A stretch of DNA of 44,658 bases, taken from positions 51,022 through 95,679 of the forward strand of contig JAKCWW010000705.1 in NCBI GenBank assembly GCA_026260175.1. Reading direction: 5' to 3'. This document shows positions 32,839 to 43,857 of this stretch, in pieces (within the stretch, counting starts at the first letter, position 1; each line of letters opens with the position of its first letter). The translations under genes were made by a program, and so were the position numbers. Below the pieces are notes generated by a model. That model saw nothing but the letters and a program-made list of their open reading frames with translations. It searched no databases and was not told the origin of the DNA. Source of the stretch: Reticulitermes lucifugus. Taxonomy: Eukaryota > Arthropoda > Insecta > Blattodea > Rhinotermitidae.

Positions 32839-33253
32839 TGTCGTTAGAAATATATGTCTGTGTTTTTAAATATATTTTTATTGCTTGCCAGATATGTGGG
32901 GCTACGGCTATTATTAACTATGAAATTTTGTACCAAAGTGAAATAGTTAGCTAAATAGGACTAGTAAGCCTATAGGATATATATACATAGCACAGCATTC
33001 GTGCCAAATGCAAGTTGCGAAGTTAATGACTCTAGTATTTTTCCAGTTATAATTCATACGTAAACTAATGCTTTGCCGTTGTACAAAAAATTATAATTTG
33101 CTAATGATACTCTTCCGTTTCTTTTTTTTTGGGGGGGGGAAATCACTGAGAAGACTTGGACGTTATTTAAGACTCCCGTAGGATTATTTACCGAAATACA
33201 ATATAATCATTGTACAAAGCGTGAATTTTAATTTATGCTGTTACATTAACATT
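32839..33253. other. AT-rich spacer, no gene seen
   Basis: AT-rich with a T9-G9 junction at about 33122-33139. No gene or repeat family was recognised. Confidence 0.45.
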
Positions 33254-33412
33254 GATATGGGAGGTCTGGTCTGAATTTATGTGGCTCAGAATTGGGATCG
33301 TTGGCGCGCTTTTGTATAGAAGTGGTTGAACATCCGGGTTCCATTAAATTCGGGGAAATTCTTGACTACCAGAGGAAGTATTAGCTTCTGAAGGAGGAAA
33401 ATCCTCCATGGT
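33254..33412 (+). mobile_element. LINE C-terminus and 3' UTR remnant
   Basis: The frame from 33254 reads DMGGLV, stop, IYVAQNWDRWRAFV, stop, KWLNIRVPLNS, matching the LINE C-terminal pattern IxxAQDRDRWRA-V--AMNLRVP. The downstream CGGGTTCCATTAAATTCGGG and CTTGACTACCAG region matches the 3' UTR of the copy at 3612-3785. Two in-frame stops make it non-functional. Confidence 0.8.
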
Positions 33413-34189
33413 AGTAGTTAGATATTTTGTTTGTTCGTGTGTTTGTTTGTTCCTTTTTTGATAACAATGAAAACGAAACAAATGTTGGCCACTGAAACGC
33501 AAGTAGTCATGCACGTTTGCCTGCTAGATGAAGCAACTCTGAAAATTATTTATTAACTCTACTGTATCTCAAAATAAATAGTAAAGCTATAAAACTTATA
33601 TTAGGTTTCGGAAAAATTGCTTACATGCTATTCATATTCCATGGAATGTGTAGGTCCACTGGTAAATTAATGTAAATTCTAGGCCTATGAGTACATGTAA
33701 ATTAAGATTAGAAATACTTTAAATTCAACAAAACTGCTTTCCTCGACTTGTCTACAGAATAATGTGAAGATTAGTCAAGAGTCTTCAGAAATTTAGATAG
33801 GCATTTTAAAACCAAAGAAAGTGTTACTTTAAGAAAACTGCTGTCTACATGGGCCCCAACTTGATTCACTATATATAGGACATCGGCGGTCGATTTTCTA
33901 TGCTACTTAGTATGTTAATTATTTATTTTACAACATTTTTAAACTGCAAACAAGTCGTACATGTCCTCTAAAATATTTATTTTTATCTGCTATGGAACAC
34001 AACTAAGGGCTCTAGATTTATTACCTAAATACTGTGGATTAAAAGTTATAAGACCGTACCTCTAAATATGTTTTATTTACATTTAGAAGCTACCAATTGG
34101 CTGGTGCTATGGTAAAAGCCTACCTATATATATCCAGCAATGTTCCGGCCAATGAAGAATTTGAGACCTTTTCCTGGCTTAAATTGTTT
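33413..34189. other. AT-rich spacer, no gene seen
   Basis: AT-rich, with TAGGCCTA at 33680. No open frame, terminal repeat or RNA gene was recognised. Confidence 0.45.
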
Positions 34190-35560
34190 TCGGTTTGTAG
34201 CGTGGCTCGCACGAACGGAGGGAAAAACTAAACGCAATGTGCCTGGCCTGTAGTTTCAAATTAGGAACGCTCGAAAAGACGAGTTTTGCCACAAAACCAG
34301 ATAAAAAAAAAGGAGTAAAATATTCTACCACGTTTATTTTCAGTCTCTCTTCGTCTTCCCCATCTGAATGTGTTGTGTCCTTCTCTGTTGGTTGGGAGCG
34401 CAATTACCGTTACTTGGCGTGATGTGGAGCGGGAGGAGGGGGGTTGAGGAGGAGGTTAAGAGCCTCGAAAAAATGAGGTGTTGTCTTCTAACTTCTTTGC
34501 TGCGGTCAAGCAGACCCCCCATTTGTAACCCTAGATATCCAGGACTCCACCCAGGGGACGGATAGAGAAGGGGCAGGTTTTTTCATTCCCTTTTTTCATT
34601 GGAAGTTAGCGGCAGAACTTCCCTTTATCCCCTTTCACCCCCTTTGGGCGGTCTCATTCTACCAATCCTTCACTAGGCTCCACCCCTTCTGCCTTTTTAT
34701 ATGTCTTTACAATTTTTCGCTCCTCCTGCTAACCCTCCTTCTCCCCCCTTATCATGTTGCTGCAGCTTTGCTCCACCCCTTGAATGAAGTTTAAAAAATG
34801 CTGCATGTTCCTGAAAGAGATGGAGCGAGGAAGGGATGCTGGGGTTGGGATCAGGATAAAGTACCAACATTTATTATGTGGCTGAGGCGGCCATTCTCCA
34901 CCCGCATCTCATTACCCTTCCACACGAGCTGAGGGGAAGCATTACCGGGTCTGCAGATACTAAAGGAGGGGGCACAGAAAGAATGGGGGTGGAAATAGAA
35001 AAATGGATGAGTGTTAGTGGGAGGGACTGAGTTGACGGGTTCAACATGGCGGGCTTGAGCATGGAGACTTCGTTATCGATTGTCGGCCATCACAGCCTGC
35101 ACACCACCCGAGTTTTCTGGAGGCCATCTTGGGCCTAACAGAACTCCACCGACTCTCACGCCCTACCATCGCAGCAATTGGTCAGTTTGTATTTGTGTTG
35201 ATGAAAGGCATGCTAATTTTGCTCTGGCGGATTTTATAATACGTCCCTCCCAACTCTCTTTCTCTATATACTCTCTTTCATCCACCCCATCTCACCCCCA
35301 CCACTTACCTTTTCAAATTCGCTCTCTTTCGTAACACATTTTACGGAGCAGCCATACTTTCAAAATATAGTGTATATTATAATATTTAATGGGTTGCTGG
35401 TGAGATGCGCGCTGTTGCTATGTGATGGGACTATTGAGGCACTGCTGCTGCTGGCAGTTTTTCATCTGTCTCGACCTGAACTCCACCCACACCAGCCCTA
35501 CCACGTTAGCTATATAGTCATACAAAACAGAACTCCTACTTACACGACACAGCTTGGGTA
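34190..35560. other. GC-rich, strand-asymmetric block of unknown nature
   Basis: This is the largest non-AT-rich block in the window. It has purine-rich and pyrimidine-rich stretches (e.g. GAGCGGGAGGAGGGGGGTTG near 34426, CTCCTCCTGCTAACCCTCCT near 34721) and many C-runs. A short ATG-led frame at 35046 (MAGLSMETSLSIVGHH, 30 codons) sits in a CpG-containing context. A GAACTCCACC-and-CCCTACCA pair occurs at 35141-35168 and again at 35479-35502, hinting at an internal duplication. Short frames on both strands (34179-34565) are not recognised. It could be a CpG-rich promoter and 5' UTR, or an unknown transposon. Confidence 0.35.
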
Positions 35561-38500
35561 AACAGGTAGTTCACCATAAGCCGAGTGGAGGGTTTCGGAT
35601 GAGTACTCCTCGAAATTCTATACCAGGACGTCTAGTTTTCGGAGCTATTTGTATGAATAGGATGGATCCATGTTCAAACTATCTGGACCTTAACACTTAT
35701 TTTTGTGTCCAGAATAATATGAAGCTTCTTTGTGGACTTTAAAAATGGATGTAGGTCTGCCTATAGACATTTTTTGTTTGGCTTTACGGTTATTTCAAGA
35801 GTCGACTAGTTATCAGCACACATCTGGTGAATGTATGATTAAGGGACATTTACAAAATCAATGTTTGTGGACTTCCTTTGATCCCTAAGTTAATAGCATG
35901 CCCACTCCCAATTTAAACATTTCCACGGAATTTCATCGCCCTAATGATTGTCCACATCTGAGAGTATTAAAGCACATAGAGCCAATCCTGCAGCTAGAGT
36001 CACACTTGATTAAATAATTGTTTCTTAAAATATTTTTCAAAATTTTAATATCAGTAATTCATGCCTACCACTTAGGCCAATAACTTATTTAGGTGAAAGG
36101 TTATTTAACTTAAGTCTGATGTAGACCTATAAATTTTATTTACGGAAATTTAATTTGGTATGTTAGTCTACTTAGCTATTTAAAGCCCGGTGATAAATAT
36201 ATGTACCACCTGCTTGAACGTTAATAAACTCTGAGTTTTTCCCACAAGGTGTTTCATGTGATCCTTGGAATCAGTGCCGATTAATACCCTGATCAGCATT
36301 AAACTATATAATTGGTTTTCATATTAATCACTGTGTTCTTTTTGAGTTGGGAACTGGATTTTTCTGGGTAGGCCTAATTTGAAATGATCCTTAATCTTAA
36401 AAGGTTTAATTATATATTCTTATTCATTCATCTTAGTCTGCTACAGTCTGCTACTACTGCCTCTTGTAGGCCTGATTGTGTCAATTAGGTCTGTTTTTGG
36501 CTTACATGTACCATAAGACTACTTTTAAAAATTATACTACATCGTTTTAGAATGCCTTTAAATGCAGGCCTTAAAAAGTAGCCCACATAGAAATAAGACA
36601 TTTATATTTCAATAGCCTAAGGAGTTGTATGTACTGATTTCAAAGAGTAGGTTTTAAGAAAAAATATTGCGATGTAGCTACTTTTTTTCCAAGGAAGCTG
36701 AAATCTGTTTCATACACACAGTTATAGACAAGCAATTTATTACCATTGCAGTTTTGCAAGAAAAATTTCTTTTCCGTCTTGCGATCAAGTATGCATATAG
36801 CGTGTTATTATAAAATTGTCATGCAGACTTAAATAAATAAACATAGGTTTACAGGCTACCTAACTTTACTATTTGTAACAAAAATTAAGGAAACTTTAGG
36901 AATATTATAAAAATAAATATCATTCAGTAGCTTTTAATTAATTTAAGAATAGCTGGATCTGCGTGAGCCTAATAAAATTCTGAAGAAATTATTGATTTTT
37001 AAAGCATTGTTTCAACTCTATACAAATTATAAATTAAGAAAACATATAAATTTCCTCATCGTAAATTAATCTGTTCAATAAAATTGCTGCTACTGGTGCT
37101 AACGCCTATATGCAGGATGTATCAAAAACAATTACGCTTCGTTTAGAGGATCTTAAAAACTGAGACACACACAAATCAAATCATAAATCATGTCTTATTA
37201 GGCCTATTTTACGTTAGGCTTAACAGTGGTGATTGGGCTACATAGACCTTCAAAGCGGTATGTCTTCTGAGGTTATGGTCTGTTGTTACAGTGCAATATT
37301 TATTTTGAGTCTTGTTTCACAACCTAAGTAATTCTACCAGACATAATTTTTGGCCCTTACCAGATGAACTATATTATTATCTGTTGTTTGCTGGTTAGTT
37401 GGGCAAACTATAGCATTACAACTCATTTTTTAATAAAGATTGACTAAGGCGTCCAAGATACTTGGGATTAAAATGCTAATGTTGCAAGCATGTGCACAAA
37501 AATAACAATAAAAATAATAGTTTATTAAACATTACATAAATGATCTACAATAATTGGTTAAAAAGGCAATTCAGGAAGTCAACACAGCATATTTTTAAGG
37601 AAAAGAGAAAATATAAAACCTACGACACAAGGTAATAATAGGCGTAGGTCCATTTTCTGTCTTCACTTACTTTCCCTTCTGTGTTTGATCACGCACAGGT
37701 GCAACTGCACCTTAAATAGGGTGCAAAAATTCCGGGCGTCAGGTCGCTGTAGCGACTAAATTTTGTACGGTGGCGCCTAATATTTGTGGGTCCTGACTAT
37801 GAACCTCGCGTCATGTCGCCCACCAACGCCTAATATTTTGAGGTAACTCCAAGATATTTGAAAAATATTTACGCCATTCATCTTAGTTTTACCTTAGGAG
37901 AGCAGATCTTAACATTGGTCTTATGTCTACAATTTATGACTGTAGATATTTGCATTTTTACAAGTAGGCCTAGGTATCTGTTTGAATGTGTTAAATGTTT
38001 TTCAAAATTGAATATTAAATAATACATTACAAGGCTTTTTAACCCCAAAGGACACACGGAAATCACACTGAGTCTCAATAAATTCTTGAGGTAATAAAGT
38101 AATATAAAACTTCGGCCTGTATATAATTTTCTATATGGAGGAATTAGAAATATTTATTTAATTTTGAAAAAAATATTCTTGAAATGATTAAATTTTACTG
38201 ATCATTGAAAAGAAATAAATTATGGAACTATAAATGACGAAACTTGTAAAACAAATATGTAGTCCTATTTATACTTTCACTCTTTTGGCGAATAAAATAA
38301 TCATAATGACGGAGAAAATAATTCTTGGATGCTTTGCATATTATGTGTTTTCTCTTTTATCTGATGTAATTACAAAATGGTACAACCCTCATATTATTGA
38401 ACTACTCACGTGTAGATTTGTCTCATTGTTTCAAGTTAAATTAATATATTTTCATCCTTCTTCGTAGATTATATTTCTGAACTTCATGTAGCATCCTCTG

Positions 38501-38603
38501 AAACGTAAAACACCTTCATCGCTCCTTCTGAGATTTAAGGTATGTGTCATTAAAACTGTGCAGTTAATATTCGTTACTCTGTTTCTAATAGGGCGATAAG
38601 TGG
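35561..38603. other. AT-rich spacer, no confident gene
   Basis: Mostly AT-rich. Around 37690-37860 a more GC-rich patch repeats the pair GCGTCAGGTCGC / GCGTCATGTCGC and GCCTAATATTTG / GCCTAATATTTT. At 38468-38539 a good acceptor (ttcatccttcttcgtag) and donor (TTAAG|gtatgt) enclose 72 nt closed in all frames. TAGGCCTA occurs at 36369, 37199 and 37965. Confidence 0.4.
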
Positions 38604-38768
38604 ATGCTGTATGTACTGTCTAGTAGTGTAAATGTTATGCATTATGCACTATCTACCAATATACATTTTATGCTTTATGCATTATCTTCCAATATAAATT
38701 TTATGCTTTATGCTATGTCTACTGATGTAAATTTGATGCTGTATGCACTGTCTTCCACCGTTAATTGC
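38604..38768 (+). repeat. 33-bp tandem repeat translating as an 11-residue repeat
   Basis: Five diverged 33-bp units, each starting ATG, are open in one frame and read MLYVLSSSVNV, MHYALSTNIHF, MLYALSSNINF, MLYAMSTDVNL, MLYALSSTVNC. The frame begins with the first unit and continues to a stop near 38808 (68 codons). Codons 3 (TAT) and 6 (TCT) are invariant and several differences are synonymous. A 33-bp period keeps any frame open automatically, so an AT-rich minisatellite is the simplest reading. A repeat-containing small protein is the alternative. Confidence 0.8.
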
Positions 38769-39761
38769 ATGAATTTTATACAAAATTTCCTAAACAACCA
38801 CTCGCTCTAAAATATCACATTTCTAATACGTGTAGTTTTGAGTTTTCCCTATCTATTTACGTTTTTACTATGATTTGCTAGTAAAAATATTGAAACACCT
38901 GTTTTAAAACGTACATAATAAATTATCACGTGGAAAGAAAGTATTCGAGTTTTATTTAAAAATAAATTACTGTAAACAAAGTTATGTCGAAAATATTCAT
39001 TTTGGCCGTTTCTGTATTTACTTACCATTTTACGGTAAATTATTAAGTTATAGATGTATTTGTGCTATTTTCTTTTCGAAGAGATAAGTTTTATAAATAT
39101 TCTTACATAAAATAAAATATTAAGGATTTCTTTATAACTAGAGCATTTTAAACGAAGTCATACGGTGCAGGGAACCCCCAAGTACATGGTTGCAAAATAT
39201 CATAACTTTAGAGAGCGTGGTTGCTTAGAAAAATGTATGTAAATATCGTAAAATTAGTATTAGGAAGATAGAGTTTCCCAGCCTTCCTTTAAAATAGCTT
39301 TCATGTGAGGGGTCAGTTACTAACACCATGACGCAAGTCTTATAAAGACCACTGAACACAAAAAAAAAGTCTTGGTCAAATTGTGAACGGGTTCCGCGCA
39401 GACAGGATGTGTTTAAAACGACAAAAGGTGATATACGAGTGTAATGGTGTATAAAAAATGAAATGCTTCTGCGCGCTGCGGATAGCCTATATATGCGTGT
39501 GTGTATGTGGCGCTCGTTGGAATCAGCTGATGGAAGTTGTGGGATCTGTCCGCTGAGATGAGCCGAGCAGACTGGTTCGCACATACGATCGCCCTCGTCC
39601 TGTGGCGAACGTCTATGCATCGTCCCAAAATGCCACCCTTTCCTGTTAAAAACAAAACAATTACATATATTAAAGGTTGCAGCTCCTGTCTGCTTCGCAT
39701 TCTAAGCTACGAACCGTTTGTAACCAGTAACCAGTTTCAGATTAAAAGACAGGCTAGTAAA
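38769..39761. other. Spacer with overlapping unrecognised frames
   Basis: 39160-39620 has higher complexity. A minus-strand frame of 131 codons (39225-39620, with internal SAHLSGQIPQLP) overlaps a plus-strand frame (39537-39890) and another minus-strand frame (39413-39700). None is recognised, and mutual overlap argues against all being real. On the minus strand a TATATAGG box near 39493 is followed about 34 bases later by TCATTT, an initiator-like sequence. Confidence 0.3.
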
Positions 39762-39769
39762 ATGTCTAG

Positions 39770-39990
39770 GGGCCTTGCTGCGTTTCAGGCAGTTAGTCGC
39801 CAGTCTGTCACAGAGGAAGAATGTATTCGAACTCAGTCCATTCCATGTGGGATTTGTGGTGGACAAAGTGAAAAGGGGACAGGTTTTTAAATACTTCAGT
39901 GTTTCCGTGTCAGAATCATTCCACTAATGCTCTTCTCTCACGTTCCATTCACCTACCACCGACACTATACAGCCTTACCAATTGACAGCC
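39770..39990 (+). mobile_element. SINE copy, degenerate head
   Basis: The body CAGTCCATTCCATGTGGGAT then TTTGTGGTGGACAAAG and GGGGACAGGTTTTT matches the SINE at 25256-25530. The head is decayed (TTCAGGCAGTTAGTCGCC for the A-box region, TATTCGAACTC for the B-box). Confidence 0.75.
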
Positions 39991-41441
39991 TCTTTAAATG
40001 AAACACTTCTCCCCCTCCCTTAAAATTTTTCGGCAGATATATACATATTTTTGACGTTCAAACTTCTTAAGGCACGCTCGACCAAAATTTCAGCACGGTG
40101 GAGGGGGGGGGGGTAGCATTTAGTTCATGTGTAACACATGGTAATTGTGGACTACGTGCAGTCTGCATAGTTTTAGTATTACTCTATGAAGCCTGTAATC
40201 TTCCGCTTTCATTAAATAGGATAGGGCTATAGCAGAACACTTTTCTTATAAAATAAGGAAATTCTTTTCATAAAATCTTTAATAGACTAATGGATGAGGG
40301 TTGTGGAATGTGTATATGTCTGGGTCTATTTTTCCCAAACTTTTTATGAACCTGTGAGACTTGCTGTTCTTAGAGCAGTGTTGATGAATACTTCCATCTG
40401 TCACAAAGCTCCTTCTTTCTCTATATCCAGATCATGACGTATTATCAGTCTGTTAATATATTTCGCGATACATTCTCCTCAATGAAGTTTTTCGTTATTA
40501 TAAAATCTAAAAGAAGTGAACACTAAGTAGCAACTAGAGATAAATTCAATAAAAGAAAGTTCGTACAACAAAGCAATACCACATTATAAACTGACCAATT
40601 AGTTTCATATTCAAATATGATCCTAGACTAATTCTTACCCTAAATTTCGATGCTTTTGGTTGATGTTTAATGACGTATAACGTTACGGTTTTAAGATCAC
40701 GGTGTAAGTCCAGATCTGAAAACAAGGTACACAGTGTAGAATATTATTAAATTTTAATAAGCCAATATAAGTTTTTATAAAGTCCACTTAAGTAAAGTGT
40801 CTTAAAACTGCGTGGTGTGCGACGATATACCTAAGCTATGGAATTCCTAAAGAATTAAAATATTGCTTTAATGTGTGAAGAATATTCCGTGGAAAATTCG
40901 ACATTGAAACATTTAATTTAAAATTAGTACATGAATATCTTATACACTTGTGGAAAAAATGGTATTATGTTGTAGAAATAAAGTATTTAGAAGCAACAAA
41001 TAATTAACGGAATAAATAATAATAATTACTATTATTATTATTAATTATGGGTAAAATATTAGTAAAAAAGAAAAATATTATCGCACTTTTAATTATCTAC
41101 CACAGCACACGGACACGTTGTAATCGGCTAAGTTGCTTTGAAGGTAACAACCTTATATCATAATATTTCTAGCTAACAAATTAACTAAGCCACCATTTGG
41201 AGCATTCCTTAATTATCCCCCGTGTAATAAACATAACATATTAGTTTAAAAGTTCAAGGGTTATTTAGCCTTCGACCACACCACATACTTTAGGATCGCC
41301 ACTTCCCGGGACTGAAGAAAAACACGATATATCTCTGGGCCCAAATTAAACCAGAAATCTCCCGAATAGGAAGCGATACTTCTACAAAATCCACGGCAAA
41401 GTTCTATCTCAGGCGATTTTAGGCGTTCTAAGTTACTGATG
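39991..41441. other. Spacer, no gene seen
   Basis: An eleven-base G run lies at 40103-40113. An (AAT/TTA)-rich stretch is at about 41010-41045. No open frame or transposon end was recognised. Confidence 0.45.
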
Positions 41442-41449
41442 TCTTAACG

Positions 41450-41793
41450 CAGCGGTCGCCAACCATTCGGACCTCACAGACCACTAAACTCACAATTTTG
41501 AATCCCGCGGACCACTAACATGAATTCTTTTTAAGAAGGTACAAACATCTATAAAATAATGATCATAAAAGTTCCATTTTATTAATATGAAATGCACTTG
41601 TTTAATTATAACAAAATTATTAGTGTGATATTTGTTGCTGCTTGTTTGAAATAAGACACGAAGACGAATCAGAATATAATGAAACAGTATAATAAACATA
41701 AAAATTGCAAATAATGTCCAAATTTCTCCACGGACTACCAAAATTTTCTCGCGGACCATCAGTGGTCCGCGGACCACCGGTTGGCGACCGCTG
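41450..41793. mobile_element. hAT-type MITE (344 bp) with exact 8-bp duplication
   Basis: The left end is CAGCGGTCGCCAACCATTCG. The right end, reverse-complemented, reads CAGCGGTCGCCAACCGGTGG, so 15 terminal bases match exactly. The exact 8-mer tcttaacg flanks both sides (41442-41449 and 41794-41801). GCGGACCAC blocks repeat inside both ends. No transposase is present. It interrupts an open minus-strand frame that runs from about 41926 to 41801. Confidence 0.93.
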
Positions 41794-41801
41794 TCTTAAC
41801 G

Positions 41802-42359
41802 TACTGAAGACCATCCTCTCAGCTATAGGACTTATTAGGCCAATGCCTGTGAGGAGTACAGGTGCCCTTTGACCGTATTTGACTTCCGACTGGAGATGTA
41901 GAAGTGTAGGTAAGCATAGGTGCCCTTCTGAAAACACTTGATCCAGTAATCATTTCATAAACGTATGTGTTACTCAGTTAATAGCGTATGAACATAATTT
42001 AATTAGAAAATAACAGTGACTAAACTGCGCTTATTGTTAAATAAATAACAGGTCACAGGTATTTTTTTTAAATCTGTAAGAAGGAAAATATTAGATTAAT
42101 TAAAATTATATTCAATTAAAGAATAAACTTAAGATGTGACAACCTGAGTACTTATACGCCTATAATAATACTTAATAAATATTAATTTTGTATTACAGTG
42201 CAGAAAACTAATAAATATATTTGAACCTAAGAGAGAGAAGTTAACAAATTGCGAAACATTTCATAATGGGGGAAGGTAATGAGGAAAAAGTAAATTTATA
42301 TACGTGTAAAAAATTTGGTATGAAATACTACATATGATATTTCGAAAAAGACATCATAG
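41802..42359. other. Spacer with an interrupted minus-strand frame
   Basis: A minus-strand acceptor (caagtgttttcag) at about 41927 opens a frame reading GHLCLPTLLHLQSEVKYGQR, then LLTGIGLISPIAERM, until the MITE at 41793. The family is not recognised and no strong donor follows. 42000-42355 is AT-rich. Confidence 0.3.
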
Positions 42360-42414
42360 GTAAAGGTAAAGTATACCCTAGAACGGGGCATGAAGGCCCA
42401 GAGGGGGAATAGAC
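42360..42414 (-). mobile_element. 5'-truncated SINE, 3' tail only
   Basis: TAAAGGTAAAGTATACCCTA and GGCATGAAGGCCCAGAGGGG match the 3' end of the SINE at 28931-29216 (GGCCATGAAGGCCCAGAGGG). The homology stops at about 42414, so only the last 55 bases on the minus strand remain. Confidence 0.8.
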
Positions 42415-42508
42415 CTAGACAAAAAATTGTATTAAGATATAGCTGTAGACGATAGTGAGACCATCAATTGTATTCTACTGTCTCAGGTCATAAAAATTAA
42501 TTGATTTT

Positions 42509-42591
42509 TTTAACATGGTAATGAACCTTCCTATTCCATATCTGGACAAGCTCAGCGACTGTCTTGTTCTGAAGAAGGGGATTCCTCCTCG
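42509..42591 (+). mobile_element. LINE 3' end, shortest copy
   Basis: AACATGGTAATGAACCTTCC corresponds to the final codons NTVMNL of the LINE seen at 19115-19620, followed by ATTCCATA and the 3' UTR blocks GACAAGCTCAGCGACT and TCTGAAGAAGGGGATTCCTC. Strong 5' truncation is typical of LINE insertions. Confidence 0.65.
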
Positions 42592-43620
42592 CGTCAATAC
42601 TTTTAAAGTTCAGTGGTTGATATTTATCAATAATTCACTAACACTTTTATGATCTATCAAGGTGCGTTCTCACACAAATGATAAGATCTTAACATGATAT
42701 TCCATACCTTACTGTTACATTCGTCAAGGAATATAATGTATTCTTTTAGAACATGACTAAAGATTAAATATGATTTTCCCAAAGAAATACAAACGGTGCA
42801 ACCCTCTATAAAATTGTTAACGTGAGAGAACCCTTAACATTCCTGTCTGAAGATGTAAAACGAAATGTGTTTTCTCTCCTTCCACATACCAGAAGGAACT
42901 ATGAAGTCAATCACAACTCAAGGCCGCTCTCCCACAGTTCTTCAGTCATGTAAATTTCAAATCAAATATACGTGGATTAACGAAATAAGTGAAATTCTTA
43001 CTATAAATGTTACATGGAATATTCCGAGACAGTGTGGAAATTCGTTCGTTCATTTTCTTCTCATCAAAATTTGTGTCAACCACTCATTTATAATCTCAAT
43101 TATTTTGTCCCTTTACCTTTTCCACTAGCGATCCATGTCTGTCTCCTCTTCAGATTAATAGAGTAAAGTTTGGCGCAGATTGATAGGCTGTGGCTTCTCG
43201 ACTGAACCCATTTCTGTATTTTGTATTAACTTCTACAGTACAAGCTAGATTTAGTTTCCTTACAAAGTCTTCATTCGTCATCATTTAATGGCTCATTAGC
43301 CCTCAGAATAAGCATTCACTTTTGCAGCTGCCAAGCCTGTGTCAAACGTAGGATGGCTGTATTTAATAAATTGTTTTATTGCTACGAATATTTTATTTAC
43401 TTTACAAGGTTGCCAATATATCATATTATAGGTTTATAAGGTAGATAGAAAGTTAGATGAAGGATGCATTAGGTAGAATATTAAAGGAAGCGGTAGTGAC
43501 GTAACTAGATATTATCCAACAAGACAGGTCATGTACGTATAACGTACCACTGACAGATTGTCGAAAAATACTCAAATATCGAATTTCATAAAAATCCGTT
43601 CAATGGGAGCCGAGTTTTTC
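42592..43620. other. Spacer, no gene seen
   Basis: AT-rich with a short plus-strand frame (42865-43128) that has no recognised features. An acceptor-like site (ttcacttttgcag, ending about 43327) is followed by a stop within eight codons in the frame that would continue from 30275. Confidence 0.4.
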
Positions 43621-43627
43621 CATGCTG

Positions 43628-43676
43628 ACGGACTGACAGACTGACAGACTGACAGTCAGACAGAAAGACGGACATT
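43628..43676 (+). repeat. (GACTGACA)-type microsatellite
   Basis: Repeated GACTGACA units shade into GTCAGACAGAAAGACGGAC. The upstream sequence (TTTCATAAAAATCCGTTCAA, TGGGAGCCGAGTTTTTC) resembles a motif often found just before such tracts in arthropod repeats, suggesting the tract is the tail of an unclassified element. Confidence 0.7.
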
Positions 43677-43689
43677 AGGAAGCTAATAA

Positions 43690-43857
43690 TCGCTTTTCGC
43701 AATTCTGCAAACGCGCCTAAAAATTTGTCTGGACACACTGGGTAAGACCTAAATCACCTCAGACAATATAGCTATTCCCCCGACAGAGAAATGAACCGGG
43801 AACCTTCTTTATACAAGTCTAGAGCCTCATTGCTGCGTTAATCTCCTCGGTTGGTCT
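43690..43857 (-). mobile_element. SINE, minus orientation
   Basis: On the minus strand GATTAACGCAGCAATGAGGC lies in the A-box region and GGTTCCCGGTTCATTTCTC contains a B-box-like block. The body continues GGTGATTTAGGTCTTACCC and GTGTCCAGACAAATTTTTAG. No target duplication was found. Confidence 0.65.

Noticed and set aside
38468..38539. Exon between a good acceptor and gtatgt donor
   Set aside because: All three frames contain stops, and none continues the frame ending at 30275. A non-coding exon cannot be excluded.
39225..39890. Overlapping frames of 131, 95 and 117 codons
   Set aside because: They overlap each other on opposite strands, part of one is SINE sequence, and no peptide is recognised.
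41823..41909. Plus-strand exon between cctctcag and gtaagc
   Set aside because: Closed in all three frames, and the opposite strand has the longer open frame.
42847..42880. Tenth hammerhead-like motif (CTGAAGATG...CGAAATGTG)
   Set aside because: No stem II can be formed between the two boxes.
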